64,000 nucleotides of DNA, taken from assembly GCA_964621615.1 (NCBI GenBank), contig CAZUMW010000014.1, forward strand, positions 33,163 through 97,162, in the 5' to 3' direction. Source of the DNA: CAZUMW01 sp964621615. GTDB taxonomy: Bacteria; Desulfobacterota; WTBG01; CAIYCZ01; CAIRTM01. The notes under the pieces were generated by a model. That model had not been told where the DNA came from. It ran no database searches and saw only the letters and a list, made by a program, of their open reading frames with translations. The first letter of the stretch is position 1. Each line of letters starts with the position of its first letter. The translations under genes and the position numbers were made by a program. This document shows positions 17,955 through 27,900 of this stretch, one piece after another.

Positions 17955-18978
17955 CTTCCTCGCCCCCACCTGAAATAAATATTTTTCCTTCATCAGCAAG
18001 CTTCATGGCAACTTTCACAATCTCATTCTGTGCCTTTTCAATTTCTGTGAGCCGGGTGGGGCCAAGATCCTCAATATCCTCACCCAGCATAAGTGCGGCG
18101 CGCTCAGACATGTTCTTGAAAATTTTTTCTTTCACAGCCTCGCTGCTGGTCTTCATAGCCCTGGCCAGTATGTCGGAGCTGACCTCTTTCAGGATTTCCT
18201 GAATGCCCTTGTCATCTATGCGGGCAAGATCCTCAAATATAAACATATTCTGCCTGATTTCTTCCGCCATCTCCGGATCATTTTCTTCTATGCGCCCCAG
18301 TATTTCGCTGCTTTGCTGCCGCTCCATATTGTTGAATATATCAGCTATTGCTTTGATGCCTCCAATTTTCCGTGTTGCAGTCTGAGCTGTTTTTATCTCG
18401 GACTCGAGCACCTGTGCAACATCACGCAGCATCTCCGGGGAAACGTTCTCCAGATGTGCCAGCCGGTCAATAACATCCATTTGAAGTGATTCAGGAAGTG
18501 ATGCAATAACATCGCTTGCTTCTTCAGGCAGCAGCTGTGAGACAACCAGCGATATCGTCTGCGGGTGCTCGTTCTGAATAAATTCAGAAAGAACGCGAAG
18601 GTCCAGGTTCCTGAATATTTCCAGATACGAGCTGTCCTCCTGCAGGGTGATGCTCTCAAGCATACGCTCGGCTGTCTTCTCTCCGAAAACATTTGATATG
18701 ACATTTTTCACATAGTCCTCTGATATCGTAACAATGGTTCCTTCCTCGTTTGAAACCATTTGATAAAATTCATCTACCGTATCCCTCACCTGCGTGCTTG
18801 ATATGCTTGCCATCTGCGTCATGCTCTTTGATATTTCCCTTACTTCATCATGCTCGAGAAATTTCATCACCTCGGTTGCAGCATCCTCCCCTATGCTGTA
18901 CAGAACAATAGCTGCACGATCCACTGCTGTGATGTCTTTTTTTGTCTCCTTGCTTTTTTTCTTTTTTTCCTCTGGCAT
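17941..18978 (-). CDS. fliG: Flagellar motor switch protein FliG
   Basis: FliG forms the rotor face that meets the stator and passes torque. This 345 aa protein has the usual three armadillo-like domains. An EHPQTISLVVSQL segment in the middle domain contains the EHPQ motif that binds FliM. The C-terminal domain contains FEDLARIDDKGIQEILKEV, with the charged residues known to interact with stators. The N terminus is a short Lys/Glu-rich tail. It follows fliF, with which FliG assembles at the MS-ring. Confidence 0.95.
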   Translation of the reverse strand: MPEEKKKKSKETKKDITAVDRAAIVLYSIGEDAATEVMKFLEHDEVREISKSMTQMASISSTQVRDTVDEFYQMVSNEEGTIVTISEDYVKNVISNVFGEKTAERMLESITLQEDSSYLEIFRNLDLRVLSEFIQNEHPQTISLVVSQLLPEEASDVIASLPESLQMDVIDRLAHLENVSPEMLRDVAQVLESEIKTAQTATRKIGGIKAIADIFNNMERQQSSEILGRIEENDPEMAEEIRQNMFIFEDLARIDDKGIQEILKEVSSDILARAMKTSSEAVKEKIFKNMSERAALMLGEDIEDLGPTRLTEIEKAQNEIVKVAMKLADEGKIFISGGGEEDVYV

Positions 18979-19071
18979 GGTATCACCTTCTGTTAACGGT
19001 AATATTCTAAAAAATATCCGTAATGCCTATTGCAAAAAGCTCAATGCATGCTCAGCAGTCATACATGCGTC

Positions 19072-20688
19072 TTATTGCAGCCAATTTTTCAGATATTGTG
19101 CAAACAGACGAGGGTTTTTCTGTGCAAATGTCACCAGCCCGGTCTGCTTTTCCCCAAGCTGCTCAAGAGCTTTTTCCTCAAATGCGCTGGGAGGAAGCAT
19201 CTCCCCTTCAGCTGCCTCGCCGGGCCTGCGCTCCGGAAGCTCGCGCGGCTGAGGGGCCTCCTGCATTGCGCTGCTGATCATTCTCAATATAGGCCTGAGC
19301 CCAAAAATAAAGAACACGGCAAACAGTATTGCCGTAATTATATACGTTATAATTGACTCCCAGTCGATTTCCTTCACAAGCCGCTCAAGAGCGGTTTCCT
19401 CGGCAGCTTCAACCTGCTGAAACTGAACATTCACAACTTCAACTGAATCACCGCGCATATCATCATACCCGACTGCGCGCTTCACCAGTGTTGTATATTT
19501 ATTCATTTCTTCATCTGAGCGGGGAACATATGTCGGAACCGTTTCACCTTCTTCATTTTCCCGCATTTCATACACGCCGTCTATGAGCACGGCAACATTT
19601 AACCGCCGAATTGCACCAACCTGATTTACAACATGCCGCTTAACTGTGCTGACCTCATAGTTAACCGTTTCCCTGGATTTGTTATAATTTGATTTATTAA
19701 CGCCTGCGGACGTCTGCTGCGCTCCTTCAACATCGGGCGTGTTTGACATAACCCCTGGAACCCCTGAAGAAACAGGCCGCTGACCTGAGGAGCTTTCTTT
19801 TGTGCGTTCTTCGCTCAGCACGACTGTTGCATCAGGGTCATACGTCTCCTCGGTTTGCTCAACCTGCGTAAAATCCATTTCAACAGATACCTTTGCAGAT
19901 ACCTTCTCATGCCCGACCACGTTTCCCAGCATTGAAATTATCTTTTGCTCTATTTTTCGCTCCATTTCCGACTGCATCTGCTGCTGCGTCTGCGTCTGAT
20001 GGGCTTTTTCATAACCTGTCTTTCCCCCGGCGAGCATTTTTCCGTGCTCATCTACAATGATGACATTCTCCGGGTCCATCCCTTCGACGCTGCTCGCAAC
20101 AAGATGCGTAATGCCCTGAATCTGGCTCTGTCCCAGCCGTCGCCCGGCGCGCAGGTCCACCACCACCGATGCAGTCGGCGGCTTTTCATCCTCGCGAAAA
20201 AGCGTCTTTTCCGGAATAGTTAGGTGTACCCTGCTGCTTTTCACCTCTGAAAACTGATTGATTGTACGCGCAAGCTCTCCCTGCAGCGCCCGCTGAAAAT
20301 TAACTTTCTGAACAAACTCGGTAACGCCGATGTTCTGTTTGTCAAAAATTTCATATCCGATGCCGCTGCTTTGTGGAAGCCCCTCGCTGGCAAGCTCCAT
20401 ACGAAGCTCATATACCGACCCTGAGGGCACCATAATAGTGCTTCCGTTCGGGCCGACCTTATAGTCAATCTTTTTCTCTTTCAGGCGGCTCACTACCGCT
20501 CCGGCATCCTCTGAAGAAAGCCCTGCATACAGCGTCTTGTAATCAGTTTTGTTCGCCCACAGGATAAGCGTTACCAGTGAGCCGACGGTAAGCACCACTG
20601 CAGCAACAACGGCTATCTGCTTTTTCGGGGGAAGCTGGAAGAACCCCCTTGTCACCTGATCGGCAATTTTGTTAAGATAGTCTTTCAT
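19072..20688 (-). CDS. fliF: Flagellar MS-ring protein FliF
   Basis: FliF builds the MS-ring in the inner membrane, the base on which the export gate and rotor assemble. This 538 aa protein has two membrane helices (about 26-46 and 438-460), the N-terminal YscJ/FliF ring-building domains with KTDYKTLYAGLSSEDAGAVV, and a cytoplasmic C-terminal tail that ends with the helix used to dock FliG (EKNPRLFAQYLKNWL-like). The length matches the family. The start lacks an obvious Shine-Dalgarno. Confidence 0.95.
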   Translation of the reverse strand: MKDYLNKIADQVTRGFFQLPPKKQIAVVAAVVLTVGSLVTLILWANKTDYKTLYAGLSSEDAGAVVSRLKEKKIDYKVGPNGSTIMVPSGSVYELRMELASEGLPQSSGIGYEIFDKQNIGVTEFVQKVNFQRALQGELARTINQFSEVKSSRVHLTIPEKTLFREDEKPPTASVVVDLRAGRRLGQSQIQGITHLVASSVEGMDPENVIIVDEHGKMLAGGKTGYEKAHQTQTQQQMQSEMERKIEQKIISMLGNVVGHEKVSAKVSVEMDFTQVEQTEETYDPDATVVLSEERTKESSSGQRPVSSGVPGVMSNTPDVEGAQQTSAGVNKSNYNKSRETVNYEVSTVKRHVVNQVGAIRRLNVAVLIDGVYEMRENEEGETVPTYVPRSDEEMNKYTTLVKRAVGYDDMRGDSVEVVNVQFQQVEAAEETALERLVKEIDWESIITYIITAILFAVFFIFGLRPILRMISSAMQEAPQPRELPERRPGEAAEGEMLPPSAFEEKALEQLGEKQTGLVTFAQKNPRLFAQYLKNWLQ

Positions 20689-20758
20689 ATCGGCATACGC
20701 ATCAATTATAGGTTACCGGTACAGCAAATACACTTTATCAGAAGCCTCCATGCATGCA

Positions 20759-21064
20759 TTACATTGATGACTGCATGATTTCCTTATATGCTTCTATAAT
20801 TTTATTTCTTACCTGCATCATCATCTGAAATGACACTTTCGCTTTTTGCATGGCGATCATCGTTTCATGGATATTTTCAGTCTTACCGGCGGCAAGCTCC
20901 TGTACGGCTTTATCGGATGCATGCTGCAGCTCATTCACCTCCCTGAGCGAGTCCTTGAGAAAGGCGTCAAAAGACTGCGCCGGCTGCGCCTCGTTGTTTT
21001 TCGAAACAGCGCTATCGGCTACAGCCTTGGCCAATTCACCGATATTCATGTTCACTTCTTTCAT
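20759..21064 (-). CDS. fliE: Rod-MS-ring junction protein FliE
   Basis: FliE is the small adapter between MS-ring and proximal rod. This 101 aa product ends with the FliE signature MIAMQKAKVSFQMMMQVRNK followed by IIEAYKEIMQ. A GGGGAG lies six bases before the ATG at 21064; a second possible ATG five codons in is less well placed. The gene follows flgC after 188 bases. Confidence 0.93.
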   Translation of the reverse strand: MKEVNMNIGELAKAVADSAVSKNNEAQPAQSFDAFLKDSLREVNELQHASDKAVQELAAGKTENIHETMIAMQKAKVSFQMMMQVRNKIIEAYKEIMQSSM

Positions 21065-21088
21065 ACCAGACTCCCCTTTTATTTAAAC

Positions 21089-21102
21089 ATCATAATTATG
21101 AT
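21089..21102. promoter_or_regulatory. 14-bp perfect palindrome upstream of fliE
   Basis: The sequence ATCATAATTATGAT at this position is a perfect palindrome 25 bases before the fliE start, inside the longest gap within the flgB-to-flgE part of the operon (188 bases). It could be an operator or a chance AT-rich dyad. I found no convincing sigma-54 or sigma-28 promoter in the same gap. Confidence 0.25.
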
Positions 21103-21252
21103 TTAATCAGGCTGTGCCGCCCTGCTTATCCACGGGAAACCTGTCGGGCTCTCAACATCTCCGTATCCAAACGACAATCCGGTTACTATATAGTGCGGTA
21201 TTTTACAATGTACTATTGCCGTGATAAGCATTAACACCCAGGCGTGAAAGCA

Positions 21253-21678
21253 TTACTTCCCAATCTCCAGCGCCTTCAGCGCCATCTGTTTAGTTGTTTT
21301 CACCGCGCTGACGTTTGCCTCATAGGAGCGGGATGCCGAAAGCATATTCACCATTTCTTCCATAACGTTGACATTTGGATAATACACGTATCCATTGGTG
21401 TCCGCATTCGGGTGATAGGGATCGTAAACAGACCTGAACGGCCTCCCGTCCTCGATAATTTCAGCAGCGCGGACCTCATGGACCTTGCTTTCGAGCTCGT
21501 TTTGAAATGACGATTTCACCGGCTCAGCTGCAAAAACCACATCCTTGCGCCTGTAAGGACCACCCGCAGCAGTGTTCGTTGAGTTAACGTTTGCCAGATT
21601 CGAAGACACGATATTCATTCGAACGCGCTGCGCGCTCAACCCCGAGGCGCTGACATTAAAAGCGGTGAAAAAATCCAT
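21253..21678 (-). CDS. flgC: Proximal rod protein FlgC
   Basis: FlgC is a proximal rod subunit. This 141 aa product has the N-terminal rod signature (FTAFNVSASGLSAQRVRMNIVSSNLANVNST) and the C-terminal MLSASRSYEANVSAVKTTKQM helix shared by the FlgB/C/F/G/E family. The YPNVNVMEEMVNM segment is typical of FlgC. GGAGG overlaps the end of flgB and sits nine bases before this ATG, so the two are tightly linked. Confidence 0.95.
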   Translation of the reverse strand: MDFFTAFNVSASGLSAQRVRMNIVSSNLANVNSTNTAAGGPYRRKDVVFAAEPVKSSFQNELESKVHEVRAAEIIEDGRPFRSVYDPYHPNADTNGYVYYPNVNVMEEMVNMLSASRSYEANVSAVKTTKQMALKALEIGK

Positions 21679-21679
21679 A

Positions 21680-22087
21680 TTATTTTACCTCCCTAATCTT
21701 GTTGTAAAGGCCCTCGAGCTTTTTGGCCATTATCTGTGATATCGTGTTATACATAAGCTGGTTTTTTGACATACGCACAACTTCCTTGTCCATATCAACT
21801 GTGTTTCCGTCCGGCCGCTGCGGAGACGCAGACTCCGATATAGTTCCGGCTATTGTTTTGAAATCGGCTTTCTGCGGAATATGCTCCTGCCTGGTTGTCC
21901 TCATCTGCAGCGCATTGTCTTCGGGCATCATTTTTTTCAGCTCGCCTTCGAAATCAATATGAGCAGCACGATACCGGGGAGTATCGGCATTAGCGATGTT
22001 TGATACAGTCAGCGTGTGCCGCTTGAGCCGCAGGTCAAGCACCCTGGACAGCAAATCATATGTAGGCCCGAACAGTTTTAATCCCAT
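21680..22087 (-). CDS. flgB: Proximal rod protein FlgB
   Basis: FlgB is the proximal rod subunit next to FliE. This 135 aa product shows SNIANADTPRYRAAHIDFE, the FlgB form of the rod motif, and a C-terminal NQLMYNTISQIMAKK helix. It opens the structural flagellar part of the operon and lies 49 bases after the sigma-54 activator. GAGGTG precedes the ATG. Confidence 0.95.
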   Translation of the reverse strand: MGLKLFGPTYDLLSRVLDLRLKRHTLTVSNIANADTPRYRAAHIDFEGELKKMMPEDNALQMRTTRQEHIPQKADFKTIAGTISESASPQRPDGNTVDMDKEVVRMSKNQLMYNTISQIMAKKLEGLYNKIREVK

Positions 22088-22136
22088 AAAATATCACCTC
22101 TCTCAACCAACATTCCGCATCCGCAGATGCATCTGA

Positions 22137-23513
22137 TCAGATAAATGCGCTGTCTATTTCATGATTTTTTTCTTTATATTCCTTAAGCTTGTTTCGAAGC
22201 GTCCTGATGCTGATGCCAAGCGACTTTGCGGCATGTGTACGGTTTCCGTTGGTTTCGACAAGCGTTCGCGAAATAAGGCGCCTCTCCATTTCATCCAGCG
22301 TGGTCGTTGGAATATGCCCGCTCTCATCAGCAGGCGCATCCATTTCCTCGATAATAAGATTTTCACGCGATACGGTATCAGTCGAGCACAGAAGCACCGC
22401 ACGCTCCATTACATTCTGAAGCTCACGCACATTGCCGCGCCACGGCATTTTTTTTATGAAATCGACAACATCGCTATCAACCGCTTTAATTGTTTTGCCG
22501 TTTTTGTCCGCAAAGTGCTTCAAAAAATGCTCGCACAAAAGCTCTACATCACCTTTTCGCTCACGCAGAGGAGGCACCCGGATGGGCACAACATTCAGGC
22601 GATAATATAAATCCTCGCGAAATTTATTATCCTTTACGGCGGCTTTCAGATCGACATTCGTTGTCGAAACAACCCGGACGTCAATAGGGACCGGCTCCTT
22701 GCCGCCTATCCGGTCAATTTCAAACTCCTGAAGCACGCGAAGCAGCTTTGCCTGAAGCGTCATTGACATTTCACCTATTTCATCAAGAAGTATCGTCCCC
22801 CCCTGCGCGATTTCAAATTTACCCAGTTTTCTGAAGGAAGCGCCGGTGAATGCGCCTTTCTCATGACCGAACAGCTCGCTTTCCAGCAGGTTATCCGGTA
22901 TCGAAGCACAGTTGACTGCGACAAACGGCTTGTCGAACCTCGGACTGTTCTGGTGGATAAAGTGGGCAATAAGTTCCTTGCCGGTTCCGCTCTCCCCGTA
23001 TATCAGAACCGTTGAATTGCTTTTTGCAATACCCTCCGCCATGTCCAGTATGCGCTTCATGGCGGAATCGCGCGTCATGATCTGCCTTTCCGTGCCGCTG
23101 CATCGCTTCTGTATGCTCTGTGCTGTTTTTGAGCCGGCGTGCGGGAGCCCTTCGTTCTGCGCCAGGCCGTTCTTGACAATTTCAATAAGATTCTCAAAAG
23201 AAAACGGCTTCAAAAGGTAATCGCAGGCGCCCTCCTTCATAGCTTCAACCGCATTGTCAACCGTACCGTACGCGGTAACCATCACCACGGGAACCGACGG
23301 GGAAATTTTTTTTATTTCTTTAAGCATCCCTACCCCATCGAGCCGCGGCATCTTCACGTCGGAAATAACCATTGAATACGATGTCGATTTTATCTTTGAT
23401 ACAGCCTGCATTCCGTCGGCGCAGCAGGTAGTTTCAAACCCTGCGCGTGACAAGGCTTCTGAAAGTGCAATTCGCATGCCCTCTTCATCATCAACAATCA
23501 ATATTTTGTTCAT
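22137..23513 (-). CDS. NtrC-family sigma-54 response regulator (FlgR/FleR-like)
   Basis: This 458 aa activator has a receiver (1-120, phospho-acceptor D52, acidic pair D8/D9, KPF at the end of beta-5), an AAA+ domain with Walker A GESGTGKE and the sigma-54-contacting GAFTGA loop, and a Fis-type helix-turn-helix at the C terminus (RTHAAKSLGISIRTLRNK). It should activate sigma-54 promoters once phosphorylated. It follows its likely kinase and precedes flgB, matching FlgS/FlgR and FleS/FleR pairs that control rod and hook genes. GGGGA lies five bases before the ATG. Confidence 0.9.
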   Translation of the reverse strand: MNKILIVDDEEGMRIALSEALSRAGFETTCCADGMQAVSKIKSTSYSMVISDVKMPRLDGVGMLKEIKKISPSVPVVMVTAYGTVDNAVEAMKEGACDYLLKPFSFENLIEIVKNGLAQNEGLPHAGSKTAQSIQKRCSGTERQIMTRDSAMKRILDMAEGIAKSNSTVLIYGESGTGKELIAHFIHQNSPRFDKPFVAVNCASIPDNLLESELFGHEKGAFTGASFRKLGKFEIAQGGTILLDEIGEMSMTLQAKLLRVLQEFEIDRIGGKEPVPIDVRVVSTTNVDLKAAVKDNKFREDLYYRLNVVPIRVPPLRERKGDVELLCEHFLKHFADKNGKTIKAVDSDVVDFIKKMPWRGNVRELQNVMERAVLLCSTDTVSRENLIIEEMDAPADESGHIPTTTLDEMERRLISRTLVETNGNRTHAAKSLGISIRTLRNKLKEYKEKNHEIDSAFI

Positions 23514-23567
23514 GAAGTTCCCCGAAAAAATTAATTGTTACTGGTAACAGTGGCCCGCATGCTCGTT

Positions 23568-24869
23568 TCAGCTGTTTTTCAAAGGCAATAAAATCTGAAA
23601 TGTCGTTCCCTCACCGCAGCGGCTTCTAACCTCTATGGTACCGCGGTGGCTTTCGATAATATTGTGTACTATGGCAAGCCCAAGTCCGGTACCATTATCT
23701 TTAGTGCTGAAAAAAGGATTAAATATCTTATTAACAACCCCGGGGTCTATTCCGCTGCCCGAATCGCTGAATATTATCTCCGCCCACTCGGGCATGTCAC
23801 CTTCCCGCTCATCATACATATGAAGATCAATGCGTATCGTACCGCCGTCGGGAATTGCCTGAAGAGCGTTAAGGGTGAGGTTGAGAAAAATCTGTTTGAG
23901 CAGATCCCGGTCACCTGCAACAACAAAATCGGTACGCTCTGCCGTATAATGAAGCTCGACCCCGTTCTTGCTGACTACAGGACCTATAAATTCAACAAAC
24001 TCCTCGAGAAAGGCATTAATATTTATCTGATTGAGCTGCGGCTGCTGCGGCCGTGTAAACAGAAGCAGATTTGAAATTGAATTATCAAGGCTTTTTACTT
24101 CGGTTATAATCCGGTCAGCCATCCTCTGAAGATCATCCTCCATATCAAGCTCCTTGCGCAGGATTGATGCAAGCAGCTCAATGCTTCCCAGAGGGTTTCT
24201 CACTTCATGCGCAATGGTAATCGCCATTTCACCCATTGCCTTAAGCCGCTTATCGCGCTCGGACTGATTTTCAAGCTTTTTAAGGTGCGTCTGATCCTGA
24301 ATAATATACAGCTGGCTGATAATCCTGCCGCCGGTATCAGTAACCGGCGATCGAACTATCTTTAGATTTCTGAGATCAATGCGTGATCTGTAATATTCTA
24401 TTTCATGTGTTGAAACGCCGGATGCCGCAGCCTGCTGACCATCCGGCATACGGAGACCGTTGAGCCATGCCGTGAAATCAGTGTCACACATCCCGGAAAG
24501 TCGCTGGCCGGTAATTTTTTCAACCGCGCTGTTGTACATGAGCAGGGCGCCCTCCAGATCTGTTACCACAACACCTGTCGGGAGGCTTTCAAGTATGGTG
24601 CCAAGAAAATCTTTTACCCGCTCCTTTTCCCTGAGATTGTCTTCAAGCAGCCTGTTTTTATTTTCAAGCTCACCGCTGAGCCTCTCAACCTGATTTTGAA
24701 GCAATTGATACGATCGCTCAAGCTCCTGGGCTTTTGTGTTGAATGTTGCGATCGCATTATTGAGTATGCTGAAATCATGGGCACGCTGGGCCGGTTCTTC
24801 AGCATGCCGTTGCGAATACATGTCGGGTGCCTGATCCATAATCATATGCCCTTTCATCGTTTTTAACAT
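23568..24869 (-). CDS. Soluble PAS-domain sensor histidine kinase (FlgS/FleS-like)
   Basis: This protein of up to 433 aa has an N-terminal coiled coil (35-85), a PAS domain (about 88-195), a HisKA domain with phospho-acceptor H221 in AHEVRNPLG, and an HATPase_c domain with DSGSGIDP and NGTGLGLAIV boxes. There is no membrane helix, so it senses something inside the cell, as FlgS does with the state of the export apparatus. Starts at 24869, 24845 (MIMDQAP) or 24839 are possible; AAAGGG before 24845 favours a shorter form. It is next to the sigma-54 regulator, its presumed partner. Confidence 0.88.
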   Translation of the reverse strand: MLKTMKGHMIMDQAPDMYSQRHAEEPAQRAHDFSILNNAIATFNTKAQELERSYQLLQNQVERLSGELENKNRLLEDNLREKERVKDFLGTILESLPTGVVVTDLEGALLMYNSAVEKITGQRLSGMCDTDFTAWLNGLRMPDGQQAAASGVSTHEIEYYRSRIDLRNLKIVRSPVTDTGGRIISQLYIIQDQTHLKKLENQSERDKRLKAMGEMAITIAHEVRNPLGSIELLASILRKELDMEDDLQRMADRIITEVKSLDNSISNLLLFTRPQQPQLNQININAFLEEFVEFIGPVVSKNGVELHYTAERTDFVVAGDRDLLKQIFLNLTLNALQAIPDGGTIRIDLHMYDEREGDMPEWAEIIFSDSGSGIDPGVVNKIFNPFFSTKDNGTGLGLAIVHNIIESHRGTIEVRSRCGEGTTFQILLPLKNS

Positions 24870-24915
24870 TCAGCACAGTGTTGTTGTGCTGACGACCCGC
24901 AGCATACTGCAGCTG

Positions 24916-27900
24916 TTATAGAAGCGGCTTGAGATCCTGTGGAATACTTTCTGCAAAGCGAAGCTCGTCGATTTCCTGCTGTGCAACGGTTCCCAAAAAT
25001 GCATAAGGAAGCAATTCGGCAGCCTGTCCGTACACCTGGGCCGCGCGCTCGGTATCGCCGCTTTCTTTAAGCGCCCTTCCCCATTTTATATATGCCCACC
25101 CGCGCAGCTCATCTGCAGCCCGGGACTTCGCAAGCTGCGAATAACGTGCAATTGCCGCTCCCGTATTCCCGCGCTCTGTTAAATAGTCGCCGATGAGAAG
25201 CTGGGCCTGGTAGGCGCTCTGGGGGATTTTTTCATTCTCAGCTATCTTATTCGCCATTGCTACCATTCGCTCAAGTGCCTTGATACCGTTATAATAATAG
25301 CCGATTTTACCGAATGACTCGCCAATTCGGTACAGGCTCTGCATATATCGGCGTGATACAGAATGCTCTTTTAACGCGTCATTATACGTATCTATTGCAT
25401 CCTGGTACTGTGCTTTGCGGTAATAAACATCGCCGAGAACATGTGAGGCATCGCGAGCAACTTCATCAGGCAAATCGCCGCTTCCGTATAGAAGAATGCG
25501 CAAGCCGCGCTCTGCTTTTTCGAGCTGCCCTTGATCACGGTATATCCGGCTGAGCGAAACAACGGCTTTCTGCTCGCACGGATTGCTTTTTCCCCTTGCA
25601 ATTATGCCTTCGTAATGAGATGCCGCCTTGTCATTGAGGCCGAGCTCTTCAAAGGCCTTCGCCACCGTATAGTGAAAGTCACAATTGCCAAGCGGCATTA
25701 AAAAGGGGTCTTTGTGCCGTGTATACAGCTCAACAAGCGTGTAATAATCATTATCATCTGCAAGTCCTGCAATCATTTTTACAAGTATCTTCTGAACATT
25801 TTCAAAAGACTTTTTATAATATATCCCTTTTTCTTCCCTCAGCATCGATTTTTTAAAAAAGCGGACCGCCTGAGCATACTGATCATTTTTAGCCAAAGTG
25901 AACCCGAGCTTATAATATGCCTCCGCAAGCAGCTCACCCGTTTTATCGCTGCTTATTGCCCACCGATAAGCTGCCTCGGGATTCTTATACGGGCTGAACC
26001 CTTTAAACATAAACTCACCGTCCGCCAGGCCTTCAACATTAATGCCGAGATCAGCTATCCGCATCACGCCGACTACCGCCTCAGGCGACTCCGGAAACAT
26101 ACCGGCAAGGCTTATATATATGCTGAGCGCCTGCTGCATTTTTCCTTCCCACTGGTACGCATCACCGATAAAGCGAAGAATATGCGCACGATCCCCCTGG
26201 TCAGGATACAGGTTGAAAGAAAGGAAAAAAGCCCTGCGTGATTCTGCAAATTTACTCTTATAGTAATACGTTTCCGCCATGTTATTGAGCGTGTCCACCG
26301 CAAGGCTCACCATATCAGGCCACTTCTTGATCGCCCGCTCGTAATAAAATTCTGCCCGGTCATAATCTTTTAGCTGAAAATAGCAGTCTGCAATGCGGAA
26401 TGATGCCTCTTTAACGTGGGGGCCTGAGGGGTTCTCATCTAGATACTGCTGAAACGCATCAAGAGCACTTTTGAATTTTTTCATATGATACAGACACTCA
26501 CCGATCCAGAACGCGGACTGTACGGCGTATGAGCTTTCGGGGTATGTTTCTTTTACAAAGCGATACTGGCTTTTTGCCTCAATATAAAACTCCTGCCTGC
26601 GGAAGCATTCGGCTACACGAAACGCTGCTCGAGGGGCTTTTTCTGAATCGGGAAACATCGCCGCAGCTTTTTTATACGCCTCGATCGCTTCATTGTAATA
26701 GTGGTCTTCGCGCTCCGCCGCACCATAAAAACAATCTGCAATTTCATAATAAATATCTTCACGGAGGGCTGTATCGGGATACGAGCTCAAAAACTCTCTA
26801 TACGCTTTTGCAGCGTTTACAAAATCGCCAAGCTTGAACAATTTTCGCGCCTTCATATAGTCAAGCTTTTGCTCTATTGGGGGCTCTTTTTTCAGAATTG
26901 TAATGGTACTGGTGGTTGTGCTGGTGGTGGGCAGCGCAGAAATGTCCGTTTCAGTAATACGATCTGTCCCGGGTGATTGATTCCTGACAGCAGGCGCAGG
27001 CACGACCGCTTTTTTCTGTATTTCTTTTGCGGTCGTGGTGGTCAATGATTTTTCCCGTTTCTTTTTAATGCTGAGCTCGCGGACGTCGATGTATACGCGG
27101 GGCGGTTTATAAAGCTTTCCATAGCGAATCTTGACACGGGGGTTTTTGAGATGAACAATGCATGACATTCTTCCGCCGGTGTCCTTTTTCCATGAAATAC
27201 CGCTTATGCGCCTGCTGGTGAGCTTTTTCTGCGCCATCACCGCACTGTCAATTGAAACCTGATTCGCAAATATAATCTCAGCATCATCATCGCCGGCATC
27301 ATGCACAACCTGATATCGGGGCACTGCATTAAAATCAAACACAAGCCTGTCTGTTCTCGGATCGTGAGGAGCAAGGCGCATGCCCTTCATGATATGCCTG
27401 CTTGTTTCTCCCGGCCTCATGCTCGTTTGGTTCTTGACCGCGGCTTTTTGCTTGATCACGATCTCAAGAACACCTTTTTTAAGCCTGTCAAAGGAGTAAT
27501 CTATGATAGTTCCTTCTGCTGCCCTCCGCACCGTATAATTATCGGGTTTGATCGATATAATATCGCCTTTGGCTACCCTGTCAGGCAGATGTATGCGATA
27601 GCGTGCGTTAAGCACCGGGCGCGTCCACCCGGAAACCCAGTCTATTCTTATTTTAAACGCATTGCCCGATTTTTTTACAGCGTTGCGCATGACAAAGCTT
27701 ATTTTGACAGTACGCATGCCGTTAACCGGCTCATTGTATTCCCAGATAATTCTCTTTCTTGGATACTCTTTAATGGTATAGGGAAGCTGCTGTCCCGCGC
27801 CGTCGGTTACACGGATAGATGTTATATCTTCCCGGCAAATGAACTTGCTTCCCACCAGACTTCCGCGGGAGGGATTGTGGATAGTAAACTGAATTGTTGC

